This document shows positions 55,261-64,000 of a DNA stretch of 64,000 bases, piece by piece. The notes under the pieces were generated by a model. It was not told the origin of the DNA, did no database searches, and worked only from the letters and a program-made list of their open reading frames with translations. Position 1 is the stretch's first letter, and every line of letters begins with the position of its first letter. The position numbers and the translations under genes were made by a program. Origin of the DNA: Phyto melanocephala. Taxonomy: Eukaryota; Arthropoda; Insecta; Diptera; Rhinophoridae. The DNA is taken from contig OW799233.1 in the NCBI GenBank assembly GCA_941918925.1, forward strand, positions 147,128,223-147,192,222, read 5' to 3'.

Positions 55261-56351
55261 AAAATATTCATAAGTAACACAGTATATTTTACACTTATCC
55301 ATTTCTATACATCTAAGCGTACACCCTATATATGGCTGCAAAAAAGACTATACGAAAATGATTTTGTGTTAATTGTTATTTATTGAAAAAGTGATAAAAA
55401 CATTACGCCTCTTATGGCAACAGTAAAAAATCTTTTTTAAACGATTTCTAAAAATGAATGTAGCATGTTGCATGCTACTATAATACAAAAGGAAAAAAAC
55501 AGCTGGCTAAATAGTGATCAACCTAAACTTGCATTTTAAAAGAAATTTTTCGGTTTTTAATTTTACATCATAAAAACTACGGATAGTAAAACCAAGCAAA
55601 TTTAATCTATTTTCTTTCTTTTTCTTTATTGAGGCTTACCTACGTTCACATATGTCAGCATATTTAAATTCGTTCTAGGTCAGCCAAATAGTTACTTTAG
55701 TACAAATATTGTACAACTGCTGTGGAATTAATAAACGTTGATTCATTTTTTTTTTTGCTAACAAATAAAAAGTTTTACAAAAAACTAAGTTAAATGAATG
55801 TGTTTTTAATTGATTAGATACTATGGAAACTTCAGCGATAATAATTTTCAAATATTTTTTTATAATACTTACATTTGTTGCATTTTTTAGCTAAAAAAAT
55901 GGGCAAAAGTGTTTAATATTTAAATTATTGTATGTTAAAATTTATAAGAAAATAATATAACATCAACTGTTTTTTTTTTTTTTTTTACAAAAAACGAAAA
56001 TTTTATTATGTTTGCATGTAGTTTTTGTTTTTAAATATATCAAAATGTTGTTTTAGATAGAGATTTACACATGACAAGAATGTAGATGAATTTGCGGCCA
56101 CAAAATACCTGGTGGGAGTTTAAAATTTCAATTTATTTTTAAATTCAAAAACACTACAAACAATTTTGTTATTTAAACAAAAACAATGCGAATAACGAAA
56201 TTTATTTTAGTTTTTTCTTAAACAGTTAGGAGCCAAATATATATCTAAATATGTAAAAAAAGTCAAAAAGATATTTATTTATGTGGCATAATATCAGAAG
56301 CAAGAATTTTAATATTGAATTTATAAGGATCGGATTTTTTTTGTTCTTCGT
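55261..56351. other. AT-rich stretch, no gene recognised
   Basis: No feature recognised apart from homopolymer T runs (for example 55971-55986). Confidence 0.5.
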
Positions 56352-57156
56352 TTTTACCCTTCACTTGCAGTGATGAAGGTGCATACAGCTTTGTCACTCC
56401 CCTTGTAATCTCTTTAATACTAATTTTCGACCCCTATGTTCAATCACAATGTTTTTCCATCTTTAGGTTAAAATAAAATTTTCGATATCACAAAATCTTG
56501 TACAGATTTGTATGCGGTATCATGAATTAATATTGTAAATTCCATAATTTTTCGAGATAAGCACGACTGCAACTATTTTTTACATATTTTTTTCGCAAAA
56601 CTTAACGTTTTTTATCCACGTTATGATATGTCTTTGATGCTATTCGTAAAACTTTTTAGACAAATCGGTCAATAACCCGCAAAGTTGTAAGAACAAATAT
56701 CTAAGAAAAATATATATTTTTAATATAATAGGTTCCTAAAATTTCTGGTTAGTTTTTCGGACGTATCAGTGACACCAGATTATAAACCTTAATATCGAAA
56801 GCCATGCTTGTGAAAAACTAACAAAGCGGTTTTAAACTAACTGAGTTATACTTAAGCCTTAAAATACAACAGCTTTAGTCTTTTGACTAAAACTTACAAA
56901 CGAAAATCAATTTTATTTGACTTTGGATAACCGGGGTGTATATAGACCAAATGGCTGACATTAAATTTGTATTTCGGTAAAGTCTTGCAATTAGAAATTT
57001 ATTCCCAAATAAAAATTCTTGAGCAGCAAAATCCAAGATGGTGACCGAATCAAAATGGTTAAAAGGATGGCATTGAAACCACACAATTAAAACAATATAC
57101 ATGATGGTGTAGGTTAATATCAGATTCGACTCTGGTGAATATAGCACTGTTACTTG
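56352..57156 (+). mobile_element. DINE-1-like element, type II
   Basis: 5' end TTTTTACCCTTCACTTGCAG. Interior in type II order (GACACCAGATTATAAACC, AACAAAGCGGTTTTAAACT). 3' end ACATGATGGTGTAGGTTAAT, a decayed stem-loop and TAGCACTGTTACTTGAT. The GTCY block has been lost. Confidence 0.62.
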
Positions 57157-58508
57157 ATATTAATTATCTTATAGCCTTTGTCTATAGTGTGGCTCATACA
57201 TATAATCTGAAAAAATAAAAAACAAAAGATAAACGAAAAATATGTTAAATATTCAAACCGCACCCAATATATTTGTTAGGAAAAAAGCATGATTTTAAGT
57301 GGATTTTATTAGTATGAATTTCAACTCACTTAAACAATCTTACTCTCTGGCCCATACAATCAATAGTTTATTTTTTTATAAAAATGAATCAGTCGTTTTA
57401 CGAATGCTTTTGCTTGGCAGCTGCTTAAATGTCGACCATGGAAATGGTAATTAGACACCAGCAGACTACAACTACATGCTTCCTGCGCCTTCTTTGAAAC
57501 CTACGCAAATTAATTTCAGTTAATTAGTCATTTAATGATATAAAAATAATGAATTCATAAATTTCCAATATGTTAGCAAACGCTTAAAGTTCTTAAGGTC
57601 AAATCCAAATTATAATTATTGAAAACTCAATTTGTAAGAATTCTAACTCTTTATTTGGTATTGATTTTTTCTGCTTGAATAAAAGCAGTTGCAGTTAATA
57701 ACAAAAATTAAAACAAACATGTCAAACAACTGTTTTGAAGTACCCAGTACTCGGAACCCAATGCTTATATTGTTACCATTAATTAACAGTTGATTTAGTT
57801 TGGTTATTAATACCACTTCATTTATTGTAATAGAATATTAGAAATTTTAAGTACGAAATTAACAACTAAGTAAGAACTTTAATTTGTTATTTATTTTTAT
57901 ATTATAAATATTTTTCGCTCAATGCCATTATTAGTTATAAAAAAAAAATAAATACATTGAAATGCCTTAAGCTTCTTTAAATATATTAAGGATATTGTTC
58001 AGAGTTTATTAAAAATAATTAAGTTAAATTAGAATTAGTATGATGTGAACAAAAATGTGTATTCATATTGGTACTTTATTTTCAAATTTAACTCAATAGA
58101 AAATGTTATTTTGTCCAAAATAAATGAACTTTCATATATTTTCCTTTAATGACAGCGGTTATTAAAGTACTCTGCATATGTACACGCAAAGAAAAACTAT
58201 GGTTACGACAAGATCACGACTGACATATCGTAATTTCTTTAACAATATTTAGATATTGTCTTTAAATATTGCTTAATCATATATTTTGTCACCATAATCA
58301 AGTCATAGTTTAAATATAATCATGTAGTGATTACTTTTTATGAAAACTTTGTTATGGTTGTCCTTTGAAAATAGTACGATTTACAATCTTATGACGCCAT
58401 GATGATGTCTTATGCAAAATTACATATTCAGAAACATTTAAAATATTAAATAACCATTAAAAAAAGTTTTAATAATAATATTATTACCAAGCAATTAAGC
58501 TCTGATTG
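57157..58508. other. AT-rich stretch, no gene recognised
   Basis: No feature recognised on either strand. Confidence 0.5.
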
Positions 58509-59604
58509 TTATAACATTCACAGAGAGTGTAAGGGTATACACAGGTTTTTCATTCCGTTTGCAATTTCAACAATATTTATTTCCGACCCCATAACGTATA
58601 TATTTGCTGAGTGCTTGTTAGTAGGGGAATTGATTGACAAATGTCCGTAGGTCTTTGTGTATGTCTAAATCAGTTTTTGTAGCCCTATCTTCATATCGCC
58701 ACGACACGTGAGTATCAATTATTTCTGAAATATTTTGTTATTGAAAATCATCAGAATTGGCCGATAACTTTCTGCGATATAAGCAAAAAAAAAAAACAAA
58801 AAATACGATAAAAACTTAACATTTTCATCTCCAGGATAATTTGAAGAAACTCTTGTGATTATTTATAAATATGGTATGCTTTTAAAGATATTCGTAAAAA
58901 ATTTTTGCAATGTGGTCACTTAGTGGCAAAGTTAAAGACAAAAATTATTTAAAAAATATTAAATTTTTTATTAATATTAAATTTTTAAGCTTTTTAATAA
59001 TTTTTGGACACAATAAAGCCATCATATTAGTAGCCTTAGTTTCGAAAATTATTTCTTATAAAAACTAACAGATCCGTTTGAAAAAAATTAAGACATCAGC
59101 ACCAAAGTACATCTTCTTCGAGGTTTATCGTAAAATTTATAAACGAAAAAAAATTTTTTCAGTTTCTATTCCATCGAGAGAACCAATTAGTATTAAATGA
59201 ATGGGATTAACAAGTAAAATACAGTAAATTAGAAAAAGGCAAAAGTCAAAAATTAAACTGCAAATATGTGATTCAAATATAATAGTTACGGCTTTGTCCC
59301 CTTTAATCCCCACAATATTGGTATCAAATAAAAGGGCTTGACCAGTACAATGTAGTAAATTATAACTATGAATCAAAACGAAACTAATTTTTTTAACCAT
59401 AATAATATGGGTATCAAATGGAAGGTTTTGACTAGTGGAATGCAGTTAATTATGCTAAAATTCCAAATCACAGATGGCGTCGGAAATAATAAAGAAAATG
59501 ACGTATTACATAGAATCTTAAATCTAGGCTAAGCTACGATGTGGACAATATATCTATTTACATGGCAGTAAAGGGTATTATCAGATTCGAAACGGCCGAA
59601 TACA
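58509..59604 (+). mobile_element. DINE-1-like element, type II, longest interior
   Basis: 5' end TTATAACATTCACAGAGAG, then TATTTCCGACCCCATAACG, a GTCY remnant (GTCCGTAGGTCTTTG) and CACCAAAGTACATCTTC. AAAGGGCTTGACCAGTAC follows, then GGCAGTAAAGGGTATTATCA and ATTCGAAACGGCCGAAT (decayed stem-loop). The terminal ACTTGTT is missing. Used here as the reference order for type II. Confidence 0.68.
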
Positions 59605-59682
59605 GAATTTATTTTCAAACGTTCTTCTTCTTTCTGATTAAATTTTAATATTTTAAAAGTTTGACATACATCAAGGCATATT

Positions 59683-59873
59683 CAAGGCGAATTCAATAAG
59701 GTGAACTTATTAGGTCAGCTGATCATCAGCTGTTGACTACTTCTAGGGACCAATTGTCAAATTTTTGTGTATTTTTGACATATCGTTTCGTTTTACACTA
59801 ACAAAATACACGTTTGTATTTATTCACTTTGTAGTTGTTTTAGGGACGAGTTCACCTTATTGAATTCGCCTTG
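59683..59873. mobile_element. hAT-type MITE, 191 bp
   Basis: Perfect 8-bp target duplication GGCATATT (59675-59682 and 59874-59881) and perfect 25-bp inverted ends starting CAAGGCGAATTCAATAAGGT. No coding capacity. The 8-bp duplication points to hAT. The perfect ends and duplication suggest a young insertion. Confidence 0.9.
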
Positions 59874-59881
59874 GGCATATT

Positions 59882-60272
59882 TATTCATCAGGTAATTGCA
59901 GTTCGGAGAGAATTTTTTGTTTATATTTTTTATACATGAAGTTTGACATTTGAAATTAGTTAGCAAAGAGAGAAAATTGTTTTTTATTTATGTATTATGA
60001 CAGCTGAAATTAAAAATAAGTAATAAAAAAAGTAATCAAGAGTACCTGATGAATAAATATGCCATGGACATACATATAAAAAATAAACCGAAAATTTTTA
60101 ATAAATTTTAAAAAATTACAGAAATAAATAAATAAACGATAAATTGTAAAACAATATGAGCAAAAAAATTGTGATTTTAAAGGTGAGTACAATCTGTGTA
60201 ACTATTTACTAGCTTAAACAATAATTTGCTTTAAAAAAAAGCAAACAATTTCCATTTCATTTTTAATCATAA
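59882..60272. other. Unassigned AT-rich stretch
   Basis: No feature recognised. Confidence 0.5.
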
Positions 60273-60990
60273 ACTAGCGAAACCCGGCGCGCGTTGCTAC
60301 GCCCCTTAATGAATCGAAATGCATTCTGAATTTTAATTGAATATCAAGTGAAAAGTGGGCATTGCCCACTTTTCTCATCACGAAATTGTAAAGTCATAAC
60401 AGCTCAATATGTGTGCAAAGTTTCAGAAAAATCGGTCTGGTGCAAGTACCTCAAAATCATAACCCTTTTTTATGGGCGTGGCCCTGCCCACTTTTCTAAT
60501 CACGAAATTATATGGTTATGAAAGCTTAGTATGTGTGCAAAGTTTCAGAAAAATCGGTCTGGTGCAAGTACCTCAAAATCATAACCCTTTTTTATGGGCG
60601 TGGCCCTGCCCACTTTTCTAATCACGAAATTATATGGTTATGAAAGCTTAGTATGTGTGCAAAGTTTCAGAAAAATCGGTCCAGTGCAAGTACCTCAAAA
60701 TTAAAACTTTTTTAGGGGCGTGGCCCCGCCCACTTTTCTTATCACAAAATTATTTAGTCATGACCGCTCGATATGTGTGCAAAGTTTCAGAAAAATCGGT
60801 CAAGTGCAAGTAGCTAAAACTCATAACTTATTTTTATGAGCGTGGCCCCGCCCACTTTTTTCCACCCATAAACACTCCCTGGTATGTGTACAACAACTTA
60901 CCAAAGTTTGAGCCCGATCGGTTTTACAGTTTCGAAGTGTATAACTAACACACACACACACACACAGAGTTTCACTTTTATATATATAGA
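60273..60990 (+). repeat. Interspersed repeat with internal ~121-bp tandem units, copy 2
   Basis: Starts ACTAGCGAAACCCGGCGCGC, ends with (CA)n (60946-60965) and AGTTTCACTTTTATATATATAGA, as in copy 1. Unit starts GGGCGTGGCC fall at about 60474, 60596, 60716 and 60838 (spacing 122, 120, 122), with a partial unit before. The two units starting near 60474 and 60596 are almost identical, indicating a recent local duplication. The last two unit types match the last two of copy 1. Confidence 0.85.
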
Positions 60991-63127
60991 TAGTTGCGTG
61001 AACACATATAATAAAAACCAACGGCTAAAATATGATTTATTCACAAACATTCAATTCAATCATAGTATGTTGCTCTTACAAAATTTAGCTATTTGCTGGC
61101 CCACCTTTTTGTAGGTTTAATGCTTTAATTTTTGTTGATGCTTTAAACATATGTACATATAAAATCAAAATATAACTTTTTATATATTCTATAATGTTTT
61201 ATTATATCAATTTCGCAATTGCAACCCCTATGTAACGAAACTTTTAAGACAATTGTAAAGTCCTCTGGGATTATAATCATATTAATCGTAATTGATTACC
61301 ATTAAAATTAATACAAAATCTTGAGTATTTCTAGAATAAAATTGGTAAGCAGTATCAGGTAAAAATACATTTATTTAAAAGTAATAACTAAAAAAGTAAT
61401 AATAGGTAACGAGATTCTTGAGGACTTTGATTTATGCTGTTCTATTCTACACGACAGCTGGCGACTTAGGTGCAGCTTGCCAATCAATTCAAAAAGGCGA
61501 TGAAAGTTTATGATTAACAGAAAAATAAATAGAGCACTTCAATTGTCTTTTTTTCGTTCTATTTATATTCTATATGTTTAAAGTTGGCACACGGTAACTT
61601 TAAATTTATAAAGGGGATCACTAAACCAACTAATTAATTCTTAGGAACTTAGCCGAACAAACCCCATATGACTTAATGTGAAACCGCATACATATGTATG
61701 TTGTCGAAAATACAGAAAGGGCGACTTAAACAAATGATATAACTTTAAGTCTGCCAGTATTGGACACCTAGGGAATTTAGGCGATATTCAAATGAAGACA
61801 GGAGAGTAGCCTGTTTCAACTTAAGTAAATAATAGCACCGCTATGCTCAGTAAATTGTACTTCCATTTAGAATTTTTATACAAACTTCAGATCATTTTTC
61901 CTCTGCAATAACGATTTATTGAGCACGATCTGCTTGAGGTAATCCAGGAGATTTCTTATCAGATTTAATGCATGTAAAAGAGTGACTCGAAATCCCCAAG
62001 ATGCCTCAGCAACTTCAGTTCATATTTGTCGTCAAAAAATAATTTACAAAACTTATTATTCGTTAAGTTATAAAGCAGTTAAAATTAAGAAAGCAGTTTT
62101 ACAATAAATTAATTCACAATTATTCAGGAATGGGACTATTTTACAATTACAAATATTGTTTGGTGGCCTCACCTAATATAAATATCCATTTTTATAAAGA
62201 AGTAAAATAATCCTTCGAGTTTTTTGCCACAAACTATATCAAACAGTAGAATGAGGCAATCAACAAACCAAATTCTAAACTCTTACATGTCCTTGGCATA
62301 TTAAAAAATTTTACATCTTAGGTTTCCTGGATAAACAATAAAAATACATCTGAAAGGCTTAAAACTTATCGTTTAAGATACAAAAAATATTTCCATGTAC
62401 AGGAATATTATTCTAATTTCTTTTTCTGGTTCACTTAAAAAATTTTTTAATATTTTAATAAATTCATACTTAACAGAAAAACATATTTCTTAACTCCTCT
62501 TTTTAAAATTAAGGAAATTACGTCAATCTGAGAAATAATTCCCAAAAGTAGGAAATGAAACAAAATAATGTATATTAAAGGTTTTCGACTAGTTGATACT
62601 TATCTCTTCTTTTACCATTAAAATTATTCTATTTGCATTTCAATTTCATAAGTTTAAAAGGGAACTGAATAAGATTTTAAAAATTTTTAAGGTTTATTCT
62701 TATAATTTTCATATAAAGTTAGCTATTTATAACTAAAAATTTAATTAAGTAAAAACTCAAGCTTACTCTAACTCTAGAAAAGTTCCCGTCATTATTCTAA
62801 GATTATGAATACCACAAGCATGTGTTTTCTTTGAGTGTAGTATTCAATTCCTTTATATTTTTTTTCTTTAATTATTTCGTTATTTAATTAAAAACATTTG
62901 TTGCTGTGTTAAATTTGAATTTAAATTCGTTATAAAGAGAAACCGACCTGAAAAATTTCCACATATTTCTGTTAAAAAAAAAAACATTCCCATATAATTT
63001 TAAAGAGAAATACTAGCATTATCATAGAAACAATTGCAAACCCCTTTAAAATATTCATTTTAGACATTTAAATTTTAACACACGCACACATATTACTTAC
63101 ACTGCACCAAACACATACACAGATAAA
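60991..63127. other. Mostly plain stretch, no gene assigned
   Basis: A/T-rich overall. The part around 61420-62050 is somewhat less biased but gave no recognisable peptide or repeat end on either strand. Confidence 0.45.
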
Positions 63128-63737
63128 AACAAGTAACAGTGCTATATTCGGGCGTGCCGAATCTTATATACCCTTCACAACGTGCAGTCATGGAATAACA
63201 ATTGTTTGTATCACCATTTATCTCATATCAAATACGTACATACTTATGTACATGTAAAAAACATACCAAAAAAAATAAAAAAAATAAAAAAAAACAATAA
63301 AAAAATTACAAAAACAAATTTAAAAAAAATTTTAAAAATTTTTTAAAATTTTTTTTAAAAAAATTTTTTTAAAAAAATTAAAAAAAAAAATAAAATAAAA
63401 TATAAATAATATATTAAATAAAATTTTTTTGGCTCAGCTGGAATTCGATGCCACGTTTACTTTAACCAGTATGTATGTAGGTTGTTGTTGTAATTGTGAA
63501 AAAAACGAGGTGGTCATGGTTTTTTGCTCATATCTCAGAAAGTTATGGGGCGATTGTGCTGAATTTCAATACCGATTCATTCCTGGATATTTCCAAGAGA
63601 TTGATATCATATAGAGATCTGAGAAACATATAGTTGATTCTAGAAGTTGATTTTAACCAACATACGGACAGACGGGCAGACGGTCAGAGCTTAATCGACT
63701 CCTCTATTCATAAGCTTTCAGAAAATATATACACAGA
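63128..63737 (-). mobile_element. DINE-1-like element, type I, 5' end cut off
   Basis: 3' terminus AACAAGTAACAGTGC and a stem-loop with one altered base at the left. The A/T core runs about 63266-63420 and GGCTCAGCTGGAATTCGATG follows. A short GTCY block (CGGACAGACGGGCAGACGG) is near 63665 and CATAAGCTTTCAGAAAATAT near the right. It breaks at 63737, where the expected TTTATGGGGTCGG is replaced by ACAGAAAGAAAAATG. Confidence 0.78.
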
Positions 63738-64000
63738 AAGAAAAATGATGTTCTAAATTCAAGAATTAAATTCTTTATTTAAGACGAAATCGTGCTTAAA
63801 AATTCAAGTACGATTTATTTCTGGTTTTCTTAAAACAAGTTCAAAACGGGATTATTTTACAAAATCAAGTACAAAACTATTAAAATAAGAATTAACTTCT
63901 TAAATTAAGTCTTATTTCTCTCAAATTAAAAAAAAAACTTATATTTTTGAGACATTTGCTTAGATAAACACAATCTTTAAAATTTCAAGTATATTTTTAT
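63738..64000. other. Unknown sequence interrupting the DINE-1-like copy
   Basis: It begins ACAGAAAGAAAAATGATG and has the word AATTCAAG several times. It runs past the window end, so neither its far end nor a target duplication can be checked. It may be an inserted element. Confidence 0.3.

Noticed and set aside
53686..55327. GGGTGTC / ACACCCT as ends of the 54-kb transposase relic
   Set aside because: The match is about 7 bp and not supported by a target duplication.
58182..62839. Inverted ACACTCAAAGAAAA-type words at 58.18 and 62.83 kb as ends of one large element
   Set aside because: They are only about 14 bp and imperfect, 4.6 kb apart, and the interval contains unrelated complete insertions; chance or separate small elements are more likely.

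Overview
This window is AT-rich eukaryotic DNA with no intact host gene that I can recognise. The repeat content points to a fly, most likely a calyptrate/muscoid dipteran (blowfly, house-fly or stable-fly type). The basis is DINE-1-like Helentron-derived repeats with (GTCY)n microsatellites, jockey-type LINE sequence, and many Tc1/mariner/IS630, hAT and piggyBac relics in a very A/T-rich background. I cannot name the species. The window looks like intergenic DNA or the inside of a very large intron.

Layout. 1-6.6 kb: plain AT-rich DNA, a near-perfect 248-bp palindrome (2676-2923) between MITE-like repeats, a long DINE-1-like copy (4213-4980) and an internally deleted Tc1/mariner-type MITE (5190-5745). 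6.6-7.5 kb: a repeat built of ~121-bp tandem units, with a sister copy at 60.3-61.0 kb. 8.7-16 kb: a chain of DINE-1-like copies, one interrupted by a second copy of the same MITE, plus one of two 262-bp MITEs (the other is at 53.7 kb). 16.9-22.7 kb: two degraded IS630/mariner-type elements, the second carrying a jockey LINE fragment inside its transposase gene, then a truncated MITE. 23-26.6 kb: more DINE-1-like DNA and a possible LINE tail. 28.4-30.0 kb: the best preserved transposon, a 1631-bp Tc1-like DD34E element with 120-bp inverted repeats and TA duplications but a dead transposase. 30.5-36.3 kb: DINE-1-like copies, one holding a tRNA-derived SINE, a 255-bp MITE and a piggyBac C-terminal relic. 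38-45.8 kb: DINE-1-like copies, a 779-bp hAT element with an 8-bp target duplication, a 1.25-kb Tc1/mariner-type element that is the parent type of the MITEs, and a fold-back element. 47.6-55.3 kb: transposase relics (IS630/mariner type and piggyBac), DINE-1-like copies and the second 262-bp MITE. 56-61 kb: two DINE-1-like copies, a 191-bp hAT MITE with an 8-bp target duplication, and the second tandem-unit repeat. 61-64 kb: mostly plain sequence, then a DINE-1-like copy cut off by something that runs past the window end.

Nothing here works together as an operon or pathway. The biology is layered transposition: autonomous elements decayed, internally deleted derivatives and Helentron-type passengers multiplied, and later insertions landed in earlier ones. 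No transposase or reverse transcriptase in the window is intact. Family calls rest on reading translated motifs and repeat ends by eye. No database search was run.
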